Source: an uncultured Eubacterium sp.
Lineage (GTDB): Bacteria; Bacillota; Clostridia; Lachnospirales; Lachnospiraceae
NCBI GenBank assembly: GCA_934358495.1
Contig: CAKRKO010000110.1
Location: 1 to 6,547 of the forward strand
DNA: 6,547 nt
Reading direction: 5' to 3'
Each line of letters opens with the position of its first letter. Position 1 is the stretch's first letter. The translations under genes and the position numbers were made by a program. The notes under the pieces are model-generated. The model did no database searches, was not told the DNA's origin, and was given only the letters and a program-made list of their open reading frames with translations. Of the stretch, positions 1 to 6,514 are shown one piece after another.

Positions 1-10
1 AGGAAATGAC

Positions 11-2083
11 ATGAACGTTTATACTACTGACAAGATCCGCAACGTGGTTTTACTGGGACATGGGGGTTCCGGAAAGACAACAATGGTTGAAGCAATGGCT
101 TATCTGTCCGGAATTACCAATCGTATGGGTAATGTTACAGATGGCAATACCATCAGTGATTACGATAAAGAAGAAATCAAACGTGGTTTTTCCATCAGCA
201 CTTCTGTAGTCCCAATCGAGTGGAGAGAGACAAAGATCAACCTGCTGGATACACCTGGATTTTTCGATTTTGTCGGTGAAGTAGAAGAAGCTGCTGCTGC
301 AGCTGATGCGGCAATTATTGTGGTAAATGGTAAAGCCGGCGTAGAAGTCGGTACACAGAAAGCATGGGAGATTTGCGAGAAATATAATCTTCCACGTATG
401 ATCTGGGTTACAAATATGGACGATGATAACGCAAGTTTCCGTCAGGTAGTCGTAGACTTGCAGGAATTATACGGAAAGAAGATAGCTCCGTTACATTTAC
501 CAATCCGTGAAAACGGACAGTTTGTTGGCTATGTCAATGTCATTCAGATGAAAGCAAAACGCTGGAAAGAGGACGGAACTGTTGATAAGACAGATGTTCC
601 GGATTATTCTTTTGAAAACCTTGAGATCTGTCGTGAAGCATTATTAGAGTCCGTTGCAGAGACAAGCGAAGAATATATGGATCGTTATTTCTCTGGTGAC
701 ACATTCTCCGAGAATGAGATTCGTCAGGTTTTACATACCAACGTATGCGATGGCAGTATGGTTCCGATTTCCATGGCTTCCGGTACAATGGCAAAAGGTA
801 TCTACACCTTACTGGATGATATTGTAAAATATTTGCCAAGTCCGGAGAAAAAACAGTGCAAAGCTATCAATATGAAAACAAACGAAGTATACGATGCAGA
901 TTTTAACTTTGCAAAAGCAAAGAGTGCATATATTTTCAAAACCATCGTGGATCCGTTTATCGGAAAATACTCTCTGATCAAAGTGACATCTGGTGTTATC
1001 AAGACAGATGATGTGATGTACAACGAAGAGCACGGTATGGATGACAAAATCGGTAAATTATATGTACTGCGCGGAAACAAACCGGAAGAAGTACCGGAGC
1101 TGCATGCCGGCGACATCGGAGCGCTTGCAAAATTAAATAAAGTTGTGACAACCGATACTCTGTCCACGAAGGCAACACCGCTTACCTTTATCAAGACAGC
1201 AGTATCCAAACCATATACATACATGAGCTACAAACCGGTAAACAAAGCCGATGTGGATAAAGTTTCTCAGGCATTACAGAAAATGATGCAGGAAGACCTG
1301 ACACTGAAAGTTGTCAACGACAGTGAGAATCATCAGTCTCTGCTGTATGCTATCGGTGATCAGCAGCTGGATGTAGTGGTAAGCAAATTAAAAGAGAAAT
1401 ACAAAGTAGAGATTGCATTAGAACAGCCGAAGGTTGCATTCCGTGAGACTATCCGCAAGAAAGCAGATGTCGAGTACAAATACAAAAAACAGTCCGGCGG
1501 ACATGGACAGTATGGTCACGTTAAGATGACATTTGAACCATCCGGCAATCTGGAAGAAGCATATGAATTTGATCAGATCGTAGTTGGTGGTGCTGTTCCG
1601 AAAAACTACTTCCCGGCTGTAGAAAAAGGTATTCAGGAATCCGTAGAGCGCGGACCATTGGCTGGTTATCCGGTAGTGGGGGTAAAAGCCGTATTATACG
1701 ATGGATCCTACCATCCGGTAGATTCCTCTGAGATGGCGTTCAAGACCGCAGCAATCCAGGCATTCAAAAAAGGATTTATGGATGCTTCACCGATTCTTTT
1801 AGAGCCAATCGCTTCAGTAAAAGTATTGGTACCGGACAAATATACCGGTGATATTATGGGAGATTTAAATAAACGCCGTGGCCGTGTACTTGGAATGAAC
1901 CCGGTAGATGGTGGCAAACAGGAAATCATCGCGGATGTGCCGATGTCCTCACTGTTTGGTTACAATACCGATCTTCGTTCCATGACCGGCGGCAGCGGAA
2001 CTTATGAGTATGAGTTCGCACGTTATGAGCAGGCTCCGTCTGATGTGCAGGAGAAAGAGGTGGCTGCGAGAGTAGAAGCGTAA
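11..2083 (+). CDS. fusA2: Elongation factor G-like translational GTPase (EF-G-2 type paralogue)
   Basis: A 690-residue, full-length EF-G family protein; canonical EF-G is a ribosome-dependent cytoplasmic GTPase that drives tRNA-mRNA translocation. The start has AGGA 6 nt upstream. The GTPase domain shows a P-loop GHGGSGKTT (16-24), switch I with RGFSI (58-62), G3 DTPGFFDF (80-87), G4 TNMD (134-137) and G5-like MASG (255-258). Domains II and III follow at roughly 290-470. Domain IV has SGGHGQYGHV (495-504) and the tip motif YHPVDSSE with His568. Domain V runs to about 680. Canonical EF-G has AHIDAGKTT, RGITI, DTPGHVDF and NKMD, so this is not the standard str-operon fusA. It resembles, from memory, Thermus thermophilus EF-G-2, which also has a GHAGSGKTT P-loop and lacks the G3 histidine. 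No ribosomal protein genes flank it. Family assignment is very secure. Whether it replaces, backs up or modifies EF-G cannot be told from sequence, and the symbol marks a paralogue rather than a proven orthologue. Confidence 0.93.
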   Translation: MNVYTTDKIRNVVLLGHGGSGKTTMVEAMAYLSGITNRMGNVTDGNTISDYDKEEIKRGFSISTSVVPIEWRETKINLLDTPGFFDFVGEVEEAAAAADAAIIVVNGKAGVEVGTQKAWEICEKYNLPRMIWVTNMDDDNASFRQVVVDLQELYGKKIAPLHLPIRENGQFVGYVNVIQMKAKRWKEDGTVDKTDVPDYSFENLEICREALLESVAETSEEYMDRYFSGDTFSENEIRQVLHTNVCDGSMVPISMASGTMAKGIYTLLDDIVKYLPSPEKKQCKAINMKTNEVYDADFNFAKAKSAYIFKTIVDPFIGKYSLIKVTSGVIKTDDVMYNEEHGMDDKIGKLYVLRGNKPEEVPELHAGDIGALAKLNKVVTTDTLSTKATPLTFIKTAVSKPYTYMSYKPVNKADVDKVSQALQKMMQEDLTLKVVNDSENHQSLLYAIGDQQLDVVVSKLKEKYKVEIALEQPKVAFRETIRKKADVEYKYKKQSGGHGQYGHVKMTFEPSGNLEEAYEFDQIVVGGAVPKNYFPAVEKGIQESVERGPLAGYPVVGVKAVLYDGSYHPVDSSEMAFKTAAIQAFKKGFMDASPILLEPIASVKVLVPDKYTGDIMGDLNKRRGRVLGMNPVDGGKQEIIADVPMSSLFGYNTDLRSMTGGSGTYEYEFARYEQAPSDVQEKEVAARVEA

Positions 2084-2098
2084 AATTTAATGTATGAG

Positions 2099-2162
2099 AA
2101 AAAAGGAAACATTTGCCTTGTCAGCTAACAATCGCTTGCCAAGGAAAATGTTCCTTTTTTTT
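2099..2162 (+). terminator. Intrinsic terminator of the EF-G-like gene
   Basis: The left arm (2099-2120) pairs with the right arm (2140-2160). The helix runs CCTTG/CAAGG at the top, one G-A mismatch (2115/2145), then ACATTT against AAATGT-type pairing, a bulged A (2107) and GG/CC. It is closed by an A-run facing the T-run. Eight T residues (2155-2162) follow the GC part. The 19-nt loop (2121-2139) contains the CAGCTAACAATCGCTTGC segment that is repeated downstream. It begins 15 nt after the stop codon, so it ends the upstream transcript and isolates leuS. Confidence 0.88.
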
Positions 2163-2246
2163 CATTTCAGTAATGTAAATTTTACGGGATACAGCTAACA
2201 ATCGCTTGCTGAGGAAAACTCTTCCGATTTCTCTATTTCAGTAGTG
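2122..2246. repeat. Two diverged tandem units of about 70 bp
   Basis: An 18-base segment, CAGCTAACAATCGCTTGC, is found intact at 2122-2139 and again at 2192-2209, exactly 70 bases apart. Both copies are followed by a similar AGGAAAA stretch, then a TTCC, then ATTTCAGTARTG (2164-2175 and 2235-2246). The intervening bases differ, and bases left of the core are not alike. In the first unit the flanks form the terminator stem. In the second the left arm is not complementary, so no comparable terminator remains. This looks like an old local duplication of terminator DNA, or two members of a dispersed repeat; the window cannot decide which. Confidence 0.7.
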
Positions 2247-2264
2247 AAAAAGGTATTCGAAACC

Positions 2265-2292
2265 TTGACAAATGCAGTGGTTGTGTTAAAAT
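2265..2292 (+). promoter_or_regulatory. Sigma-A type promoter for leuS
   Basis: A perfect -35 TTGACA (2265-2270) is followed after 16 bp by TAAAAT (2287-2292). A TG one base before the -10 makes an extended TGTTAAAAT. The predicted start is near 2298-2300, giving a leader of about 44 nt to the leuS ATG. It lies after the upstream terminator, so leuS should be transcribed independently. Confidence 0.82.
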
Positions 2293-2329
2293 TTCTACAG
2301 ACTATGTCCATGAAAGAGGACAATCTGTT

Positions 2330-2345
2330 AGGAGGAATGAAAATG
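2330..2345 (+). promoter_or_regulatory. leuS ribosome binding site that fixes the start
   Basis: AGGAGG at 2330-2335 is followed by two in-frame ATGs at 2337 and 2343. The first is only 1 nt away and too close for initiation. The second is 7 nt away, near the optimum, and begins the typical LeuRS N-terminus MAVPYNHREIEQKW. An in-frame GTG at 2244 lies upstream of the predicted transcription start and is rejected. Confidence 0.85.
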
Positions 2346-4754
2346 GCTGTACCGTACAATCACAGAGAGATTGAACAGAAATGGCGCAAAATCTGGGAAG
2401 AACACCCGGTTAATGTAAATGATGGTAAGAAACCGAAATACTACTGTCTGGATATGTTTCCGTATCCGTCAGGAAACGGTCTGCATGTCGGACACTGGAG
2501 AGGATACGTTATCTCCGATGTCTGGAGCAGATATAAAATGCTCAATGGATATTATCTGATTCATCCGATGGGATGGGATGCATTCGGACTTCCGGCTGAG
2601 AACTACGCAATCAAGATGGGCGTACATCCGGAGAAATCCACAGCAGAGAATATTGCAAATATCAAACGTCAGATCAAAGAAATCGCTGCTGTTTATGACT
2701 GGGATATGGAAGTAAACACAACCGATCCGAATTTTTATAAATGGACACAGTGGATTTTTGTGAAAATGTTCAAAGCAGGTCTTGCTTATCAGAAAGAGAT
2801 GCCGATCAACTGGTGTCCGTCCTGTAAGACAGGTCTTGCAAACGAGGAAGTTGTAAATGGTAAATGTGAGCGTTGTGGCGCTGATGTTACCAAGAAAAAC
2901 CTGAATCAGTGGATGTTAAAGATCACAGCATACGCTGATCGTCTGTTAGATGATCTTGACAAACTTGACTGGCCGGAGAAAGTTAAAAAGATGCAGACGG
3001 ACTGGATCGGAAAGAGCCACGGTGCAGAAGTTAACTTTAAGGTTGAGAATACAGACAAAGAGATTACTGTATACACCACAAGACCAGATACGTTACATGG
3101 TGCTACTTTCCTTGTTCTGGCTCCGGAGCATGCAATGGCGAAAGAACTTGCAAACGATGAGACAAGAGCAGCAGTAGAAGATTATATTTACCAGTCTTCT
3201 CTGAAATCTTCTGTAGACCGTCTGCAGGACAAAGAGAAAACAGGTGTATTTACCGGAAGTTATGCGATCAATCCGATCAACGGTGCAAAAGTACCGATCT
3301 GGCTGTCTGATTATGTATTAGCTGACTACGGTACAGGTGCGATCATGTGTGTACCGGCTCATGATGACCGTGACTTCGAGTTTGCAACCAAATTCAATAT
3401 CCCGATTATTCAGGTTATCGCAAAAGATGGCAAAGAGATCGAGAATATGACAGAGGCCTATACCGAAGCAAAAGGAACTATGATCAACTCCGGTGAGTGG
3501 AACGGAATGGAATCTTCTGTACTGAAGAAAGAAGCTCCGCACATCATCGAGGAGAAAGGTATTGGTAAAGCTACCACAAACTACAAACTGAGAGACTGGG
3601 TATTCTCCCGTCAGCGTTACTGGGGTGAGCCGATTCCAATCGTTCATTGCCCGGATTGTGGACCTGTTCCGGTTCCGGAAGAAGAACTTCCGCTGTTGTT
3701 ACCGGAGGTTGAGTCTTATCAGCCGACAGGTACCGGTGAATCTCCGCTGGCAGACATCACAGACTGGGTAAACACAACCTGTCCGTGCTGTGGAAAACCT
3801 GCAAAACGTGAGACAAATACTATGCCGCAGTGGGCAGGATCTTCCTGGTATTTCCTTCGTTATGTAGATAACAAAAACGATAAAGAACTGGTTTCCAGAG
3901 AAAAAGCAGACAAATATCTTCCGGTTGATATGTACATCGGTGGTGTTGAGCATGCAGTACTGCATCTGCTTTACTCGAGATTCTATACAAAATTCCTGTG
4001 TGACATCGGTGTGATCGACTTTGACGAGCCGTTCCACAAACTGTTCAATCAGGGTATGATTACCGGTAAAAACGGTATCAAGATGAGTAAATCCAAAGGA
4101 AACGTTATCTCACCGGATGATCTGGTGCGTGATTACGGCTGTGATTCCCTGAGACTTTACGAACTGTTTGTTGGACCACCAGAACTGGATTCTGAGTGGG
4201 ATGATAGAGGAATCGATGGTGTATACCGTTTTATCACACGTTTCTGGAAACTTGTACTGGATAGCAAAGATGCTGATGTCAAAGAGACAAAAGAATTGGT
4301 CAAAGTTCGCAACAAACTGGTTTACGACATTACCACACGTCTGGAGAGTTTCAGTCTGAATACCGTTATTTCCGGATTCATGGAGTACAATAACAAACTT
4401 ATCGATATGGCAAAAAAAGGCGGCGTAGATAAAAAGACATTAGAAACATTTGTTGTTCTGATGGCACCGTTTGCGCCACATATCAGCGAGGAACTGTGGA
4501 GCCAGCTTGGTCACGAGGATTCTGTATTCCATGAGACATGGCCGACTTACGATGAGAATGCCATGAAAGATGACGAGAAAGAACTTGCTGTTCAGATCAA
4601 CGGAAAGACAAAATGCGTTGTTACACTTCCGGCTGATGTCAGCAAAGAAGATGCCATCGCAGCAGGTAAGGCAGCACTTGGTGATAAACTGACAGGAAAC
4701 GTGATTAAAGAGATTTATGTTCCGGGCAGAATCATTAACATTGTAGCAAAATAA
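2343..4754 (+). CDS. leuS: Leucine--tRNA ligase (LeuRS)
   Basis: An 803-residue cytoplasmic class Ia synthetase that activates leucine with ATP and loads it on tRNA-Leu; length matches bacterial LeuRS. Numbering from the 2343 ATG: the HIGH motif is HVGH (48-51) after PYPSGNGL. A zinc-type Cys cluster is C158, C161, C175 and C178. The CP1 editing domain has the threonine-rich TTRPDT (245-250) and AHDDRD (339-344), whose Asp344 corresponds to the conserved editing aspartate (Asp345 in E. coli). A second Cys group is C436, C439, C480 and C483. WAGSSWY follows, and KMSKS is at 580-584 in KNGIKMSKSKGN. The anticodon-binding helical region and a C-terminal domain complete it. All catalytic and editing motifs look intact. 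It has its own consensus promoter and terminator. Unlike many Firmicutes synthetase genes, its leader has no room for a T-box. Confidence 0.98.
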   Translation: MAVPYNHREIEQKWRKIWEEHPVNVNDGKKPKYYCLDMFPYPSGNGLHVGHWRGYVISDVWSRYKMLNGYYLIHPMGWDAFGLPAENYAIKMGVHPEKSTAENIANIKRQIKEIAAVYDWDMEVNTTDPNFYKWTQWIFVKMFKAGLAYQKEMPINWCPSCKTGLANEEVVNGKCERCGADVTKKNLNQWMLKITAYADRLLDDLDKLDWPEKVKKMQTDWIGKSHGAEVNFKVENTDKEITVYTTRPDTLHGATFLVLAPEHAMAKELANDETRAAVEDYIYQSSLKSSVDRLQDKEKTGVFTGSYAINPINGAKVPIWLSDYVLADYGTGAIMCVPAHDDRDFEFATKFNIPIIQVIAKDGKEIENMTEAYTEAKGTMINSGEWNGMESSVLKKEAPHIIEEKGIGKATTNYKLRDWVFSRQRYWGEPIPIVHCPDCGPVPVPEEELPLLLPEVESYQPTGTGESPLADITDWVNTTCPCCGKPAKRETNTMPQWAGSSWYFLRYVDNKNDKELVSREKADKYLPVDMYIGGVEHAVLHLLYSRFYTKFLCDIGVIDFDEPFHKLFNQGMITGKNGIKMSKSKGNVISPDDLVRDYGCDSLRLYELFVGPPELDSEWDDRGIDGVYRFITRFWKLVLDSKDADVKETKELVKVRNKLVYDITTRLESFSLNTVISGFMEYNNKLIDMAKKGGVDKKTLETFVVLMAPFAPHISEELWSQLGHEDSVFHETWPTYDENAMKDDEKELAVQINGKTKCVVTLPADVSKEDAIAAGKAALGDKLTGNVIKEIYVPGRIINIVAK

Positions 4755-4771
4755 AAAATATATGTGTAAAT

Positions 4772-4837
4772 AGAAAAGATATTGAAATCGTGAATGTATC
4801 AAATGGTATCTCTCAGGTTTCGGTATCTTTTCTTTTT
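4772..4837 (+). terminator. Intrinsic terminator of leuS
   Basis: An uninterrupted 18-bp stem joins 4772-4789 (AGAAAAGATATTGAAATC) to 4816-4833 (GGTTTCGGTATCTTTTCT), with three G-U wobbles. The loop is 26 nt, and a five-T run (4833-4837) ends it. It begins 17 nt after the leuS stop. The stem is AT-rich, so efficiency may be moderate. Confidence 0.8.
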
Positions 4838-4922
4838 ATAAACAGTATCTGTCAGGCAGTGCGGGCTTTTTCTTGCGGTTTCAAAGGACATATGATAGGA
4901 TGAATTTACAAAATATAAGAAT

Positions 4923-5149
4923 TATGCAGCATAATCAACGGTGGTTTTTGAACGCAGAATAAGCGTTTCCTCGCTTCAAGTGCATAGAGCAACTAAGCGG
5001 TGGGTAAGGGGGATGCGCAGTGATTCTGAGATGAATATGTCAGCTTACGCTGACCAGAATCACGCACCAAGTCTTACGTGCGTTCGACTTGAACAGCAAG
5101 TAGCGAAAGCGGATTGTGAATGTCCGCTTTAGCATAAATCTGCTGCATA
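4923..5149. repeat. Structured non-coding intergenic element bounded by a 9-bp inverted repeat
   Basis: The ends are TATGCAGCA (4923-4931) and its exact complement TGCTGCATA (5141-5149). Inside are several perfect inverted repeats. GTGATTCTG (5020-5028) pairs with CAGAATCAC (5055-5063) and encloses GTCAGC/GCTGAC (5039-5044, 5049-5054) with a TTAC loop. AAAGCGGA/TCCGCTTT (5106-5113, 5123-5130) has a 9-nt loop. TTCAAGT (4975-4981) can pair with ACTTGAA (5087-5093), which competes with CAAGTC (5068-5073) pairing to GACTTG (5086-5091). No helix is followed by a T-run, so it is not a simple terminator. The element ends 32 nt before the downstream start codon. It could be a mobile palindromic repeat (MITE-like), a leader RNA or a small RNA. 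I do not recognise a named family. The 85 bases before it (4838-4922) show nothing firm. Confidence 0.6.
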
Positions 5150-5181
5150 GAAATCTGTAGTGAGAAGGAGCAGGGATTACT

Positions 5182-6237
5182 ATGAGGGGGAAAAAGATTT
5201 TAAAAAAAGTTGGAATTGTGTTATTGTGCATTGTATTGTTTGTGGCAGCAGTGCTCATTTTTTATACGGTGAGAGAATACCGTCCGAAATCCATTGAATT
5301 TCTGGAAACAGGAAATGGCACAAAGACGTTGTCAGAGGGAGATTCTTTTTCCGTGCTGACATACAATACCGGTTATGCGGCATTGAGCAAGGATGAAGAT
5401 TTCTTTATGGATGGTGGAAGTAAAGTGCAGCCGGACAGCAAAGATGTGGTGGAAACCAACCTTGCCGGGATTTCTGATATTTTGAAAAGTCAGAATGCAG
5501 ATTTTTACTTCTTGCAGGAAGTGGATATTGACGCAAAACGTTCCTTCCATATCAATGAACGTGAGTATTACGGGGATGCGCTTGGTATGAGCAGTATTTA
5601 TGCCTGCAATTTCAAATGTGATTTTGTTCCATATCCGATTCCGCCGATTGGAAAAGTAGAGGCAGGTCTGCTTACGATGACAGATTATCAGGTGGAGAGC
5701 GCAAAAAGAATCAAACTGGCAGAATCATTTTCCTGGCCAATCAAAACATGTAATCTGAAACGCTGCATGCTGGAAACAAGGATTCCGATTGAGGGAACCG
5801 ACAAAGAACTGGTGCTGATCAATTTCCATCTGGAAGCGTATGACAGTGGAGAAGGAAAGAAAATTCAGAGCCAGATGCTGGCAGATAAGTTACAGGAAGA
5901 ATATGAAGCAGGTAATTATGTCATTGCCGGTGGAGATTTTAACCAGACATTTGAGGGTGTGGATACTTATGAGATTCATGATACCGACAACTGGGTACCT
6001 GGAACGGTGAACAAAGAAGATCTGCCGGATGGATTTGATTTTGCAGTAGCAGATAATGCGCCGACGTGTCGTTTGTTGAATGAACCGTATAGTGGAAATT
6101 ATGAGGATTCTCAGGTGTACGTCATTGACGGATATATTGTGTCAGATAATCTGCAGGTGGATCAGGTGGAGGTCATCGATACTGATTTTGAGTATACGGA
6201 TCATCAGCCGGTATCGTTACGGGTGACCCTTCAATAA
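5182..6237 (+). CDS. Membrane-anchored endonuclease/exonuclease/phosphatase (EEP) family protein
   Basis: A 351-residue protein. A lysine-rich start (MRGKKILKK) precedes one hydrophobic segment (about residues 10-28) with no lipobox. The positive-inside rule places the catalytic domain outside the membrane. The rest fits the EEP (DNase I/sphingomyelinase-like) fold of metal-dependent phosphodiesterases: LTYNTG with Asn62, FLQEVD with Glu113 as the likely metal ligand, NFHLE with His216, GGDFN with Asp252 and Asn254, IDGYI with Asp316, and the terminal TDHQPV with Asp340 and His341. All expected catalytic positions are present, so it is probably active. The substrate is not evident: DNA, a phospholipid headgroup or a phosphoinositide-like molecule are all possible. 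AAGGAG (5165-5170) lies 11 nt before the ATG, a slightly long spacing. It follows a structured element and is itself followed by a large hairpin, so it is probably monocistronic. The family is secure; the function is open. Confidence 0.87.
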   Translation: MRGKKILKKVGIVLLCIVLFVAAVLIFYTVREYRPKSIEFLETGNGTKTLSEGDSFSVLTYNTGYAALSKDEDFFMDGGSKVQPDSKDVVETNLAGISDILKSQNADFYFLQEVDIDAKRSFHINEREYYGDALGMSSIYACNFKCDFVPYPIPPIGKVEAGLLTMTDYQVESAKRIKLAESFSWPIKTCNLKRCMLETRIPIEGTDKELVLINFHLEAYDSGEGKKIQSQMLADKLQEEYEAGNYVIAGGDFNQTFEGVDTYEIHDTDNWVPGTVNKEDLPDGFDFAVADNAPTCRLLNEPYSGNYEDSQVYVIDGYIVSDNLQVDQVEVIDTDFEYTDHQPVSLRVTLQ

Positions 6238-6258
6238 ATTCTTGTTTAGGGTAGTTTT

Positions 6259-6462
6259 AAAAGAAGCTGGAAGAAAACTCCAATGCCGGCACGACTGATT
6301 TTCTATCTGCGCTGCGCCGCTTATCTCCGACCGCTTTCGCGAACTCACCAACAGCAAAACCAGCTGTTGGCTCAGACACACTCCCGCGGTCGGGCTATGC
6401 TCGCTTCGATAACGAAAATCAGTCTACCGCCTTGCCTTGGAGTTTTTCTTCTAGCTTTTTTT
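6259..6462 (+). terminator. Long branched palindrome ending in a U tract, probable terminator/repeat element
   Basis: The outer arms 6259-6283 and 6437-6462 pair almost throughout, including AAAACTCCAA (6274-6283) with TTGGAGTTTT (6437-6446), one bulged T (6447) and G-U pairs. After a loosely matched stretch, GACTGATTTTC (6293-6303) pairs perfectly with GAAAATCAGTC (6414-6424). Inside are CCGACCGC/GCGGTCGG (6327-6334, 6386-6393) and CCAACAGC/GCTGTTGG (6348-6355, 6363-6370; loop AAAACCA). Seven Ts (6456-6462) close it, 22 nt after the EEP stop codon. It could terminate that transcript, but a simple terminator needs about 40 nt, and this spans 204. A dispersed palindromic repeat that now also serves as terminator is the best reading. 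Confidence 0.7.
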
Positions 6463-6465
6463 ATC

Positions 6466-6494
6466 TACGCCGTGGTACGCGGTGCCACGGCGTA
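6466..6494. other. GC-rich perfect hairpin
   Basis: TACGCCGTGG (6466-6475) and CCACGGCGTA (6485-6494) are exact complements. The 9-base interior can add a G-U, an A-U and a C-G pair, leaving a GCG loop. Neither strand has a T-run after it, so it is not a typical terminator. It directly abuts the right end of the preceding palindrome and may be part of the same element or the edge of the next. Confidence 0.65.
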
Positions 6495-6514
6495 AATGGA
6501 ACAAAGCAGAAACG

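Noticed and set aside
540..1224. Antisense open frames within the EF-G-like gene (and similar ones in leuS)
   Set aside because: They lie opposite a strongly conserved coding frame, have no ribosome binding sites and encode no recognisable domains.
2244..2342. Extended leuS start at the GTG at 2244, adding 33 residues
   Set aside because: It overlaps the promoter, lies upstream of the predicted transcription start, lacks a good Shine-Dalgarno and adds residues not typical of LeuRS. The ATG at 2343 has AGGAGG at 7 nt.
4840..4875. Second terminator before the T-rich stretch at 4867-4871
   Set aside because: The bases upstream (CAGGCAGTGCGGGC) form no stem longer than 3-4 bp.
4873..4919. Promoter for the EEP gene, using TATGAT (4891-4896) or TATAAG (4914-4919)
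   Set aside because: No -35 at proper spacing: TTGCGG is only 12 bp from TATGAT, and nothing TTGACA-like precedes TATAAG. A promoter is likely somewhere here but I cannot place it.
4941..5132. 63-codon open frame inside the inverted-repeat element
   Set aside because: It runs through several palindromes, has no convincing ribosome binding site and no recognisable domain; openness is best explained by chance.
6259..6494. Integron attC site or CRISPR array
   Set aside because: There are no integrase, cas or spacer-repeat patterns; the stems differ from one another and no paired R/L core boxes of attC type are seen.
6283..6495. 70-codon open frame through the branched palindrome
   Set aside because: It starts inside the left stem arm and ends in the next hairpin, has no Shine-Dalgarno, and the sequence is explained by base pairing. 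A hydrophobic tail arises from the T-rich arm.
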